Shown here piece by piece: positions 43,676-54,420 of a stretch of DNA of 64,000 nt (positions are counted from its first letter, which is position 1; each line of letters starts with the position of its first letter). The stretch is taken from contig CM063247.1 in NCBI GenBank assembly GCA_032158295.1, positions 8,746,675-8,810,674 on the forward strand. The letters run 5' to 3'. The position numbers and the translations under genes are program-made. Source of the DNA: Pycnopodia helianthoides. Lineage: Eukaryota; Echinodermata; Asteroidea; Forcipulatida; Asteriidae. The notes below the pieces were generated by a model. That model saw only the letters and a list, made by a program, of their open reading frames with translations. It had not been told where the DNA came from and did not search any database.

Positions 43676-43972
43676 ATGATGGCGATGAAGGCGGCCAGAC
43701 CCCCTTTACCAGTCCCTACATACTCATCCATGCCGTGGCAGTTTCAGCACCCTTCCCCAGAGGTTGATCCGTCCCCACCTCCTTCTAAGATGAGAAGGAT
43801 GGCCACTGTAGGAGCACGGACCACGACCGAGACCATTTACAGAAACCGAGTAGTTAGGCGACGTGAGGAGTTTCAAGAGCGGTTGGAGATGGTGGAATTG
43901 GAGGCAGCTGTAGACGACCCTCAGGAGGAGGCAACAGAAACTGGCAACTTTTTAGAGTATCCTTTGTCCTAA
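43676..43972 (+). CDS. Small third ORF of gypsy element 1, unknown product
   Basis: 98 codons between pol and the 3' LTR. An in-frame TAA lies eight codons upstream, so the ATG at 43676 is the natural start. The N-terminal half is proline/methionine-rich (VDPSPPPSKMRRM) and the C-terminal half is charged and probably helical (RRREEFQERLEMVELEAAV). No signal peptide or membrane segment is seen, so it does not look like an envelope protein. No family recognised. Confidence 0.5.
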   Translation: MMAMKAARPPLPVPTYSSMPWQFQHPSPEVDPSPPPSKMRRMATVGARTTTETIYRNRVVRRREEFQERLEMVELEAAVDDPQEEATETGNFLEYPLS

Positions 43973-44709
43973 GTTAAGGTTAAGAAGGTTTATTATGCAA
44001 AGTGTTATTTCTTAAATCAACGATTTCCAATGTATAAGAATGTGCAATCTGTAAATATTTGATTAGGTGGTTCAAAAGTTTGATTATGTATAAATAACAA
44101 GTTAATTGAGATGTAAAATCAGCCGGGCCAGAGATTAATTTTACCTTGCAAAGTTTTAAAAGAAGAAGACGAATTTTCTTGCCAGATTTGACTAAGGTAA
44201 GCAAAAGAAAAGTGCTATGTTTTGTATCAGAGTAAGTTAGGATATATTTTTCTAAGAGTGTACTTTCTTATGTATAAGAACCATAAAAGTACTTGTAAAA
44301 ACTGTGAATATTTAATGAGTTAAAGTTTACTGTTCTGAGTAGACTTGTGCCAGTCACACATCTCGTTTGTAGTTAGGTTTTTAGCTGGGTTGGACTGGGG
44401 ACAGTCCGAGCTAAGCTTGGGCCTATGTGACGAAATTGGGTAGACCGACACAATTGTCTAATCGGCCTTTGTTCTAGAAGGTTCTTGAACTTTTAGTGCG
44501 GAAGTACGTCGGAGGTGATTGCAGGAGTGGCAGGTCGCTGTGACCTATCCGGGTTGAGAGAGCTACTGAGAGTGTGCTGCCAGAATGGACACGGGCAGGC
44601 ATCGTCCAATCTGGTGGTGGTTAGGTGATGCCTGGGCATGTCCAAGCCGAGTGCCGCGGCATGGCTTGTCCGGGCGCGCCCGGGCTTGTCAGGCAGAGTT
44701 ATTTTAGGC
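43973..44709 (+). other. 3' internal region / probable LTR U3 of gypsy element 1
   Basis: No coding. A candidate LTR start, TGTGACGAAATTGGG, lies at 44425, which would make the 3' LTR about 793 bp (44425-45217). The 5' copy has lost or replaced the matching part, so this cannot be confirmed. Upstream is AT-rich without a clear polypurine tract; 44480-44700 is GC-rich. Confidence 0.45.
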
Positions 44710-45217
44710 AGAGGCCGTTTATTATTAGTCAAGTAATCCAACTGTAAGGAAGCTCAGATAGAGACACTGTGAAACAATCGGCGTGCTTGCGTGCGCTTTT
44801 TAATTTGCTGTTAGACTGGATTGATTCCGCGAGGGTTGCACTCACGCAAGACTTTGTTAAAGGCTTGTGTAAAGGTTAAAGCAAGGAATCTGAAGAGAGT
44901 TGCCCACAGAAGGCATTAAAGAGAGTGCCCATGAGGCAACAAGAGAGGATGGACATATAAAACTGTGCCTGCGTCCGTTATTTGTGTGTTTTCCCCCAGT
45001 ACTTTATCCTGCCCTGCCAAAGAGTGCCCAGATAATCAGTAACCAATCGGCAGTATATCTCCTCCAAACGAGCTCACATCCCTGGGCCTGAGATTGCTCA
45101 AAGTATTCCTTGGTCCCAGGCCAAATTTGGGCTTAGTGTTTGCGAGACTTTCACTACAGACGGTGAACCTCTTTCAAGCTTCCAAATTTGAATGAGACTC
45201 GCGGGAAATCCGCCACA
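44710..45217 (+). repeat. 3' LTR of gypsy element 1 (alignable part)
   Basis: Matches 37118-37638 from AGAGGCCGTTTATTATTAGTC to GGGAAATCCGCCACA. Differences include a short deletion after GTGCGCTTTTTAATTTGC and many point changes. The element ends at CCACA, followed by GTAGTCTG; no matching target duplication was found on the 5' side because that side is unresolved. Confidence 0.88.
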
Positions 45218-46734
45218 GTAGTCTGATAACAGAAAGTCAGCTACTGCTAGAAGAAAGAAAGTGCGTACTGATAGATTGAACTGTTCCTACATTTCCAGCT
45301 GCTCAGATATCAATAGATACACCTTATTTTCGAGGTAGTATAGTAGCTCTATGTATTGACAAACCATTATATGATCTGATACTAGGGAATATATCATATC
45401 AGGCGTAAGAAAAGCTGTAGATCCAGACCCAAACTGGGGGTTCCTGGTGACAGACACTAATGAAGAGAATGGTATCAAAAAAGTGAAGATACAGAAATAG
45501 GAGCAGTTGAAACGAGAAGTCAAAGACCCGGAAAAGATGAATCACTTCAAATTCCTTCCCTTAAAGTACCAGTTAGTCACAAAATAGCAACTAAGGATGA
45601 GTTTGCTAAGGCCAAGAAAGGTGATAGTAGGCTTGATAAGTGTTGAAAATTTTCAGAGGATGGGTCAGTACAGAAAACAAGTTTTTCGAATGAGGTCAAG
45701 TTCCTAATTAAAAATGGTATGTTCATAAGAGAGTTTGTGTCACCAATCAAGGACAATGGTAACAGGTATATTCTGACAATTGTAGACTATGCAAAGATTG
45801 ACACAGAACGTGCAGCGGAGGCTTTACTCAATGTTTTTGCATGTGTTGGCATACCCCATGAGATATTAACCGATTTAGGTACACAATTCACCTCTGGAGT
45901 CATGAAAGAAGTGAGTATATCAGGGAGACATGCAACTCCGTACAACACCATACAATAAAACATATGTTGCGCTGCATGTGTTCAGAACGCCAGAAGAACT
46001 GGGATAGGTATCTTCCCGCCCTTTTATTTTCCTGTAGAGAAGCCCCACAAGAGTTTAGGGTTTTTGTCCTTTGAATAACTTTATGGTGCACAGTAAGGGG
46101 ACCTTTAACGATACTGAAAGAGCTCTGGTCAAAGGAAGATAGTCAAGAAGAATAAGACCACATATGAATACGTAGTTGACCTAAGAAATAGATTAGAAAG
46201 AACTTGTCAGTTAGCCCTGGACGAGCTATCAAAATCTGCCAAAAGATATAAGAAATATATTAAGAACAAGAGAAAGAAAGTTCAATGAGGGAGACCAAAC
46301 TCTTTTACTGTTGCCCAAATACCAAGAAAATTTCTAGTCCAGTGGCAAGGACAACTTCAAGTAGTAATAAAAAAAACTTGGCAGAAATGATATAGGGTAG
46401 ACAGAAATGGCAAAGATAGAATTTGTCATGCTAATTTGTTGAAGAGATAAATAGCAAAAGAGGCCAATGATGAAATTACCCATGCCAGTGCGTACATGGA
46501 AACTATAAGTACAGGCGTAAGCTCATCATTATGATGATGAAGAATTAGAAGAAGTTAAGTTTCCACCCGTGTAGCCAAAAGAAAACGTAAATGATGTGCA
46601 TATATCAGTGATAAATGCAATATAAATGAAACCACTCACATGAAAGAACTATTAGAAAAGTTTAAAGACGTTTTGACAGATGTACCTGGCAGAACGAGTT
46701 TTAATAGAATTTGAGGTAAAACTGATCCCATCAG
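45218..46734 (+). pseudogene. Decayed Ty3/gypsy pol, element 2, order protease-integrase-RT (Gmr1-like)
   Basis: Fragments in order: a protease C-terminal part (DTPYFRGSIVALCIDKPLY, then DLILGNI, about 45310-45395); a linker (TRSQRPGKDESLQIPSLKVP); integrase core pieces in the 45719-45958 frame (GNRYILTIVDYA, VFACVGIPHEILTDLGTQFT) with a small deletion between them; the integrase C-terminal domain (LVQWQGQLQVV, CHANLLKR, about 46300-46450); and, downstream, an RT N-terminal motif (LLEKFKDVLTDVPGRTSF, about 46645-46700). Many stops and frameshifts. Integrase preceding RT is the arrangement described for Gmr1 elements. Confidence 0.65.
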
Positions 46735-46984
46735 ATGGCAAGAATTCGTCTCAGCCTCAGAAAGATGTTAAAACTGGTGTTTGCTCAAAATAGTAAGCAC
46801 CTGCAGGAGCACTATACAGTAGAGGTAAGAAACAGATTTCAAACTCTCCAGAACTTGGAAGGCAGGGCCATAGAGAAATATGAGAGATTCATCAATGGCA
46901 AATTAAGAAGTCAGGGAAAAGCGAGTACCAATGAAGAAGAAAAGAAGAGCAAGATGCTCTAGTGACCAAAGGATAATTGCAGCC
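46735..46984 (+). pseudogene. RTE-type LINE, 5' part (endonuclease-RT linker)
   Basis: A 75-codon frame (46735-46962) reads RIRLSLRKMLKLVFAQNSK and HYTVEVRNRFQTLQ, the linker between endonuclease and RT in RTE-like LINEs often annotated as craniofacial-development-protein-2-like. The next residues (SSDQRIIAARRQ) follow in a second frame and are cut by the inserted LINE fragment near 46985. The element is 5'-truncated at about 46735. Confidence 0.7.
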
Positions 46985-47262
46985 AGAAGGCAAGAACTCC
47001 TTCATCCATACCAACCTCGTCGTACCTTCCGTTCAAGCTCTTATTCTCAACTCGTCCCACACATCGTACAAAATCATATGGCCATCGCTTGTTCTCACAT
47101 TCTTCACCGAAACTATGGCACAGTTTGCCAAAATTCATCAAAACTGCTCCAAATGAAAACATTTTCAAATCTATGCTAAAAACTACTAATTTCTTTTGTG
47201 AGGCGCTAGATAAGTATGGTTTATTATTATTAGTAGTAGTATTAGAGAATGTACAGGATAGG
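46985..47262 (+). mobile_element. LINE 3' fragment (Jockey/CR1-type) inserted in the RTE element
   Basis: Reads RTFRSSSYSQLVPH and then, from 47089, FSHSSPKLWHSLPKFIKTAP, the usual C-terminal end of Jockey/CR1-superfamily RT proteins, followed closely by an ATT-rich tail (about 47220-47250). The host RTE frame stops at its left edge and resumes with KLKEAYNTVADEG after about 47283, so this is a nested 5'-truncated insertion. Flanks AAGGCAAGA and AAGCAAAGA may be a degraded target duplication. Confidence 0.65.
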
Positions 47263-47282
47263 CATGAGTAAAACAAGCAAAG

Positions 47283-49150
47283 AGTAAACTGAAAGAAGCC
47301 TACAACACAGTTGCTGATGAGGGCTAGCCAACAGGGTCAAAGAAGTGAAAAGAGCTCATGCAAACAGCAAGTATGGTCAAAGTTGCAGACTCATCGATGA
47401 CATCACAGAAAGAAAGTTGGTAAGAAAAGGCCAAGTGAAAGGAGTCACACAGAAAGAGAGGCTGTGGAATCGGAATAAGCACTCAAAGGCTTACTGGAAT
47501 ATACTCTGGACATCATAGATCAGAAGGAGGAGATCCTTGTGGTTTTCCCCATGATCTAAAAATAAAGAGTCCATTTGATCGAGATGAATATGAAGGGGCT
47601 AAAAGTTCACTAATTGAGTGAAAGAGCTGCAGCTAGAGAGGGCAGTATATCACCTGAAGTACTGAAAAGGTGTGACATTAACAGCAATGTCCTCGACTTT
47701 TGCAACAAAACACTTTTGGGGAAAAGAAACCTGAACAGTTGTTCATCCTTAGCATTGTGCCTATATCATCAAATCTCAGCCTTGAAGGAAACTACCATTG
47801 TGTTAGCTTGAGCTCATCTGTTCCTAAAAACCTTCAATCGATTGGTACGGACCAGAGGACTTAAACTAGATGATCATCTACACTGCAATGAAAATGGTTT
47901 CAGAATTGGAAGACAACAGTGGGACACTCACATAGTTCGTCGCAGATTAACAGGAGGAATCAGGTCAAACAACCCACCTGTTATAATTACCTTCATAAAT
48001 ATGTAAAGGCCTTTTACACCATTCACAAAAGGCAAGATGCTTAAAGACCTAAGGGAATATTGTGTCCACAACCAGTCGGTAAATGCTATTGGTAATGTGT
48101 ACAAGGGCTTTATGGGTAAAGTGACTACACCTGATGGAGAAACCAATCTCCTTGAAATACTTGCTGGAGTTCTTCAGGGAGACAACCTTGCTCTCTACAT
48201 TTTTGTAATAGTCTTCCACTAGGCACTGAACTCTGCCATAGATGGAAAAGAACAGGAGCTGGGATTCAAACTGAACAGGAGAAGAAGCAGAAGAATTTGA
48301 TCAAAAGTTGTGAGAAATCTAGATGAAATATGTCAGATAAAATACAACAGGCACAGGAGCTTCTACAAGGAGTTGAAACATCAGTGGGGAAGGTAAGACT
48401 CGGGGTTAACTCAGTTAAAAAAGTACATGACTTTCAATCAAAGAACACCAGTCAGTATTACGACCATGGATGGCTCAGAGTTACAGGAGGTTACAGATTT
48501 TAAGTATTTAAGCCCAAAAGACAGCATCATATAGGGCATACAACAAGCTGACAAAGATATGGAAGTCAGCATTGACAAAAGGGCTGAGGAAGCGACTAGT
48601 AACAGTAAAACCAGTCCTACTCTGTGGCTGTGAAGCTTGGACAGTAACGCCCAAACTTGAGAAACAGCTGGCATGACTGGATGGCTGCTACACCAGGTTG
48701 CTTAGAGTAGCATTCAACAAACACCCGGAACCAGCAGATAAACAACAGAGAGCTATGAGCAGGGACCTACCAAAACTCTCAGATAAGGTCAGAGAGGGTG
48801 TAGGATTTGCTTCGCAGGTCACTGCTCATCAAGGAGTGAAAATTATCCTGTATCAGAAGTGATACACTGGACACTAAAGCATGGATACAGAAGGGCTGGG
48901 AGGCCACAGCTTACTTATATAGACATCCTTAAGAGCACATGCAGTGTATAAGACACGCAGAAGTCAATGCAGGATAGGAGGCAGTGGTGATCCATCATGA
49001 TTCGGGAACAATTAAATCCCCATAAGCATCCAAATAAGCAAGGAGTAATCATCTTCATTTTAAAATATCCTTGCCACAATGGAGGAACTCCTTGTGAGCC
49101 ATTGGCCATCAAAATCCAGAGAGGAGATTGGCGTCACTGAATACGCCACA
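47283..49150 (+). pseudogene. RTE-type LINE, RT and C-terminal part (decayed)
   Basis: In shifting frames: KLKEAYNTVADEG, HANSKYGQSCRLIDDIT, SPEVLKRCDI, NGFRIGRQQWDTH, then the frame at 48037-48222 with GKVTTPDGETNLLEILAG and VLQGDNLALYIFVIV (the RT palm region). Further on come GSELQEVTDFKYL, LCGCEAWTVTPKLEKQL and FASQVTAH-type remnants. The catalytic FADD region seems deleted between about 48290 and 48320. Numerous stops; inactive. Confidence 0.72.
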
Positions 49151-49497
49151 GAAACACTTATTAATTGTTAAAAAACAAACCTTAACTCATACTGAATAGG
49201 TCAGGGCCTAGGATTAAAACAACCGCACACTCTGTAGGCCAACACCATGGTAGTGTTGAAAAGTATGCTACATGGTGAAACCACAATTGCAAAGGAAAAA
49301 TTTACTACAGGAACGTAGATTGTGTGAACACCCAAAGAATCAGAAAAGTAAGAACTATTAAAGAGGGGCTCCAAGGTCAATCTCTGTTTTTGAACAACTC
49401 TTTTTCTAAAAGAATAGAGTCCTTAAAAAAAATTGAAAAATTCATCTAACTTAAGGTTGGTGTCAGATGCGATTAAAAAAACTGCAAAATAAGAAAA
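49151..49497 (+). other. Leader of gypsy element 3, no LTR seen
   Basis: Non-coding stretch between the RTE remnant and the gag start of element 3. No LTR or primer-binding site could be recognised. Confidence 0.4.
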
Positions 49498-50248
49498 ATG
49501 GAAGAATTGAAACCCCCTGAGTGCTTCGATACTGCAAGAATTTAGCAGAGGAATGGAGAAAATGGAAGCAAAGATTCGAGTTGCATCTGACGGCGAGTGG
49601 AATGGAAAAGAAAGCTGGCCGAACACAGTGCAGTTGTTTGCTCCATGCCATAGGTGAGGATGTACTAGAAGTGTTTAATACATTCACCTTTAATGATGAC
49701 GAGAATAAAGAAAGTCTAGAAACTCTAATGGCAAAATTCTCAGCATACTTTGAGCCGAAGAAAAATGTCACATTTTAAAGGTATGTTTTCAATACAAGAT
49801 CACAGCAGCCAAATGAACCGATAGATCAATTCGTGACTGATCTGAGACTGAAAGCCAAATCATGTGAGTTTGGAACATTGTGCGACAGTCTAATAAAAGA
49901 CAGAATAGTCGTTGGTATTGCTAGTGACACAGTGAAAGGGAGACTGCTGAAAGAAAGAGAGTTGACATTTGTCATGCAGCAGAAGCTGCTGGAAAACTAC
50001 TAGAGAGTATAAAGCCACATAGTGAAGGGATGTATGAAGGGAAAGACATTTACGCTATGAAAACAAAAAAGTGTCAGTCGTTCAACATAACGAAACAGAC
50101 CAAAGATTGTTTAAGATGCAGAAGAAATTATGGAATCAGACAGTGTCCTGCTTATGGAAAGACATGTACAAAGTGTGTAAAAATGAATCACTTTGCCATC
50201 AAGTGCTTTAGTGGTACTGGTGCATACCCTAAAAGAAAAAAACAGTAG
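49498..50248 (+). pseudogene. gag: gag of gypsy element 3 (frameshifted)
   Basis: Starts MEELKPPECFDTAR at 49498; a single-base loss near 49540 moves the frame to NLAEEWRKWKQRFELHLTA, the N-terminal gag motif of K02A2.6-type gypsy elements. A TAA at 49776-49778 interrupts an otherwise continuous frame (NVTF, stop, RYVFNTRSQQPNEPIDQFV). A further frameshift near 49970 precedes the zinc-binding part CLRCRRNYGIRQCPAYGK, CTKCVKMNHFAIKC. Inactive. Confidence 0.8.
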
Positions 50249-50883
50249 TCACGAGAAACAGAGAAGACTACATGAATTTAATGAGCAGTCTGACAGTGAA
50301 TCATCAGAAAGTGAGTTCTACATGGATGCAGTTCAAACAAATAAGAAAGATTGGACTGTTAATCTGAACATCACAGGCAATCATAACAAGAAAACTGTTA
50401 AGTTTAAGCTGGATACAGCAGCACAGTGTACTACTATATGCCTGCAGAAATACACCAGCAGCTATATGCAACCGTGTCAGAAAATCAAAAAGCAAAACTT
50501 GTGTCGTACTCCAGATATAAAATACAAAACTACAGGAAAATGTACCATAGTATGTGAGCACAAACACAAATACCATGAATTGGAGTTCAAAGAAATACAG
50601 AATAGTGTAACGCCAGTGTTGGGACTTCATGTCTGAGAACAGTTGGGTCTGATAAGAAAGTGGAAAACAACTGTCAAAAAATAGTAATTGAGTACACAAA
50701 TGTGTTTGAGGGCCTTGGAAAACTTCCAGGTGACCACATAAAGCTGAAACAGGATGCTGTTCCAGCTGTGCATCCTCAGAGAAAGTTGCCAATAGCAATA
50801 AGACCCAAAGTACGACAAGAGCTAGAAAGAATGGAAAGTCTTTGAGTAATCGTAAAAGTTCAAGAACCAAGCCCATGGGTAAT
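50120..50883 (+). pseudogene. Protease/RT N-terminus, damaged first copy (direct repeat 1)
   Basis: Covers the end of gag, the protease (WTVNLNITGN, active site mutated to LDTAAQCTT) and the RT N-terminus (YTNVFEGLGKLPGDH, RPKVRQELERMESL). A nearly identical, better preserved copy follows at 51150-51918. This copy has lost the invariant glycine of DTG and contains several indels. Confidence 0.8.
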
Positions 50884-50887
50884 AAGC

Positions 50888-51148
50888 AGGCAGATGATTT
50901 CAGCTCTTTTTTCCTTCTTTGTATTTCAAGGTGAAGCTGTACTTCTGTAGGCTGGTTGAGTAACATTCTCTGCAGTCGCGGTGATGTTGAATATAGTGGT
51001 TTCTTCATTATGGACTTGAGCGGTTTGTCATCATTTTCCACTTCAAACTCTCTTCCAAAGAGATACTGATGAAACCGCTCACAACCAAAAACCACAGCTG
51101 CCAGTTCTTTTTCTATTTGCGCATATCTTGTTTGCATTTCTGTGAATG
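50888..51148 (-). pseudogene. Inverted copy of the RNase H segment of gypsy element 3
   Basis: The minus strand reads MQTRYAQIEKELAAVVFG, CERFHQYLFGREFEVEN and DDKPLKSIMKKPLYST, the RNase H domain. The same segment lies in direct orientation at about 53134-53418. Relative to that copy it lacks about 21 nt covering the ADTLSR motif. It sits exactly between the two direct repeats 50120-50883 and 51150-51918. Confidence 0.85.
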
Positions 51149-51149
51149 C

Positions 51150-51918
51150 GGAAGAACTTATGGAATCAGACAGTGTCCTGCTTAATGGAAAGACATGTAT
51201 AAAGTGTGAAAAAAATGAATCACTTTGCCATCAAGTGCTTTAGTGGTACTGGTGCATACCCTAAAAGCAAACGGTAGTCACGAGAAACAGAGAAGACTAC
51301 ATGAAGTTAATGAGCAGTCTGACAGTGAATCATCAGAAAGTGAGTTCTACAGCAGTTCAAACAAATAAGAAAGATTGGACTGTTAATCTGAACATCACAG
51401 GCAACATAACAGAGAAAACTGTTAAGTTTAAGCTGGATACAGGAGCACAGTGTACTACTATGCCTGCAGAAATATACCAGCAGCTATGCAACTGTGTCAG
51501 AAAATCAAAAGCAAAACTTGTGTCGTACTCCGGACATGAAATAAAAACTACAGGAAAATGTACCATGGTATGTGAGCACAAACACAAATACCATGAATTG
51601 GAGTTCCAAGTAATACAGAATAGTGTAACACCAGTGTTGGGACTTCATGCCCGCCAACAGTTGGATCTGATAAGAAAGATTGAGACAGTGGAAAACAACT
51701 GTCCAGAAATAGTGAATGAGTACACAGATGTGTTTGAGGGCCTTGGAAAACTTCCAGGTGAACACCACATAAAGCTGAAACAGGATGCTGTTCCAATTGT
51801 GCATCCTCAGAGAAAGTTGCCAATAGCAATAAGACCCAAAGTACGACAAGAGCTAGAAAGAATGGAAAGTCTTGGAGTAATCGTAAAAGTTCAAGAACCA
51901 ATTCAAGCCCATGGGTAA
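51150..51918 (+). CDS. Protease plus RT N-terminus of gypsy element 3 (intact second copy)
   Basis: A 205-codon frame (51301-51918) is open across the aspartic protease with intact LDTGAQCTTMPAEIYQQL, then VTPVLGLHARQQLDLI, EYTDVFEGLGKLPGEHHIKL and the RT start RKLPIAIRPKVRQELERM with LGVIVKVQEP. It ends in a TAA just before the palm domain, where the sequence decays. This is the best preserved piece of the element. Confidence 0.8.
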
Positions 51919-52335
51919 GTAGTATGGTTACAGTAATCAAACCAGAAAGAGACAAAATGAGAATCTTCTTATTTTAGACCCAAAACACCTCAAGGAAACT
52001 ATTGAAAGAGAACAATACCCAATGAAAACGATAGAAGATATGTGACAAGTTTGCCTCAAGCAAAGTTTTCAGCACACTCGATGCCAGCAGTGGGTATTGG
52101 CAGCTACAGCTAGATATGGAAAGCTCAAAAGCTGTGTACATTTAACAGTCCATTTGGCAGGTACAGATACACTAGGTTACCCCTCGGCATAAAGTCAGCA
52201 CCAGAAATCTTCCAAAGAGTCATGACACAGATGTTCGATGACATAGATGGCACTAAGAAGTCATCATGGACGACATATTAGTATGGGGTGTAGACCAGAA
52301 ACAACATAATGAACGTCTTGAGAGAGTACTCAAGG
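51919..52335 (+). pseudogene. RT palm of gypsy element 3 (frameshifted)
   Basis: In alternating frames: VTVIKPERDKMRI, FSTLDASSGYWQLQLDMESS, PFGRYRYTRLPLGIKSAPE, IFQRVMTQMFDDIDG, and the catalytic box as VIMDDILVWG (family norm VYMDDILVWG). Small insertions and deletions break the frame several times. Ends at the duplicated segment GTATGGGGTGTAGACCAG. Confidence 0.8.
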
Positions 52336-52640
52336 CAATTCAGGACTCGTTCGTTCGTATATGGTCACCATCTTAAATCGCCTAGACTGGCAGGTCTGAG
52401 GAGAGCCACTGGGATCAAGACAGTTACCTTCCTGTGGTGATCCTGTTAAGAGAAGTTTTTCTCGAACTGAACCTGTCAACCCGGTCACCATCCAATTCGT
52501 GACTGATCTGAGACTGAAAGCCAAATCATGTGAGTTCGGAACATTGTGCGACAGTCTAATAAAAGACAGAATAGTCGTTGGTATTGGTAGTGACACATTG
52601 AAAGGGAGACTGCTGAAAAAAGAGAGTTGACGCTAGTAAT
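52336..52640 (+). pseudogene. Displaced gag patch inside the RT of gypsy element 3
   Basis: About 52491-52630 is a near-exact copy of gag bases 49829-49966 (FVTDLRLKAKSCEFGT, SLIKDRIVVGI). Its left neighbour (52340-52490) is of unknown origin. The patch is flanked by direct repeats of about 50 bp of RT sequence (about 52281-52334 and 52641-52696). Confidence 0.82.
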
Positions 52641-53502
52641 AGTATGGGGTGTAGACCAGAAACAACATAATGAACGTCTTGAGAGAGTATACTCAAGCGA
52701 GCTCAAGAACAGAATTTGAAGCAAAATCCGAAAAAATGCAAGTTCAGAGTGAGTGAAGTACTTCGGACACACACTCACAACATCAGGACTGAAACCCGAT
52801 GAGCGGAAAGTCGAAGCAATAAAAGGAATGCACAAGCCAAATGACAAGAAAGAGCTACAGCAATTCCTAGGTATGGTGAATTACCTTGGTAAATTTATAC
52901 CAGGGCTGAGCAATGTCACTCAGCCACTCAGACAGCTGCTAGAGAAAGACGCAGATTGGCGGTGGCACTCAGAGCATGACAAAAGCTTTAAGAAATTACA
53001 GAGCCTAGTGACACAAGCACCAGTGTGACAATACTATGATGTAAAAAAAACAGTGACAGTGAGTGTTGATGATGCATCGAGTACGAGCAGTGTTGTTGCA
53101 GGAAGGACATCCTGTAGCATTTGCATTCAAAGCATTCACAGAAACGCAAACAAGATATGCGCAAATAATAAAAGAACTGGCAGCTGTGGTTTTTGGTTGT
53201 AAGCGGTTTCATCAGTATCTCTTTGGAAGAGAGTTTGAAGTGGAAAATGATCACAAACCGCTCGAGTCCATAATGAAGAAACCACTATATTCAACACCAC
53301 CGCAACTGCAGAGAATGTTACTCGATCAGCCTACAGAAGTACAGCTTCACCTTGAAAAACAAAGAAGGAAAAAAGCTGTTTGTAGCAGACACGTTGAGCC
53401 GAAATCATCTGCCTGATATGGATGGAGATGATACAGATATAACAGTTTACATGGTTTCACGACTACCGATGTCAAGTGAAAGACTAGAGGAGTTGATGCG
53501 TT
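52641..53502 (+). pseudogene. RT thumb and RNase H of gypsy element 3
   Basis: 52753-53028 is open: FGHTLTTSGLKPDERKVEAI, KELQQFLGMVNYLGKFIPGL, TQPLRQLLEKDADWRW. A stop after TQAPV and a frameshift near 53060 follow. The RNase H comes next (PVAFAFKAFTETQTRYAQI, FGCKRFHQYLFGREFEVEND), with the characteristic end FVADTLSRNHLPD at about 53380. No integrase follows: the element is cut at about 53502 by the Penelope-like piece. Confidence 0.82.
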
Positions 53503-54420
53503 TGCCATGCTCTCAACCGCAACCTCCAACCTGGATATCCATCCATATCACAAAACCACCCTCCGAATACATACGCAAATTCTTGGAACTGATTTTAGGA
53601 AGAAACTGCTTCCAATTCTGTGGCAACTACTATTTGCAAAAAATTGGATGCGCCATGGGCTCAACTGCAAGCCCGGATATATCACACTATATGATCTGGA
53701 AAAAAAAATCCTCCAACAGGCTGATCACATCTTAACCTGGTTGCACTATAGAGACGATATTCTCGTCATCTATGACAGTACTCTATTGACAACTTCAAGA
53801 ATCTGTTCCATACTATGTACCCTCAAACTTACTTTTGAGGCATCTGATACTTCGATCAACTACCTGTACCTCAAAATATTCAAGGGTAAAAGGTTCAGAG
53901 AAACTGGTATTCTGGACACAAAGGTCTATACCAAGCCCACGGAAACCTACCAATAATACTACACAAAACATCATCACACCCCCTACATGTGGTCAAGGCA
54001 TTCGTATACGGAGAAACCCTCCATTATGCCAGAAACATTGACAATGAAGATTATTTTCTGGTCAAAGTGAGTAATTTCTCTGAAAAACTAAAAGCAAGAG
54101 GCTTTAGTACATCAGAGATCAAAATCACAAACAAAGTATCTTTTAAAGAATGCAGCAATCTGATTCGCAAATGGCAGAACAAAAAGGAAAACAAAACTCT
54201 GATGGTCTTCACGACCACATACAATCCTTTTATGAACCACGGTGATCTTAACCGTGCAATCAACAATTACTGGCCAATGATACAACGCCATGATACAACG
54301 CAATGAACACTCCAGAGGGTTTTCCCAAATCCTCCTTTCATTGCTTTTTAAAAAGACCAAAACATACGGGAAAAACTAATCAGAGCGAAACTCAATCGAA
54401 GTCTTAACGACTCCAGGCCC
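53503..54420 (+). pseudogene. Penelope-like element RT fragment
   Basis: In three frames: PPSEYIRKFLELILGRNCFQ, NYYLQKIGCAMGSTASP, WLHYRDDILVIYD (catalytic box YRDD where Penelope-like RTs usually have FIDD), TSINYLYLKIFKGKRF, DTKVYTKPTETYQ, KAFVYGETLHYARN, KARGFSTSEI and RPKNIREKLIRAKLNRSLN. The HGTAMGTKMAPSY-like block (here CAMGSTASP) and the TKPT motif are typical of Penelope-like elements. Frameshifts occur at the A-run near 53700 and near 53955. No GIY-YIG endonuclease is found downstream. Confidence 0.7.

Larger units (their letters stand above)
37118..45217 (+). mobile_element. Ty3/gypsy LTR retrotransposon, element 1 (defective)
   Basis: Two long direct repeats bound a primer-binding site, gag, protease, integrase pieces and a small third frame, in plus orientation. 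The RT and RNase H are absent, with a MITE sitting at that junction. The integrase catalytic core is largely deleted, gag has two stops and a frameshift, and the LTRs differ at many positions, so the copy is dead and not recent. Domain order (gag-PR-[RT-RH]-IN) is the ordinary gypsy order. Confidence 0.9.

Noticed and set aside
50304..51137. 277-codon minus-strand frame
   Set aside because: It fuses the inverted RNase H segment with the antisense of the protease/RT copy; only the first ~80 codons are real (degraded) coding sequence.
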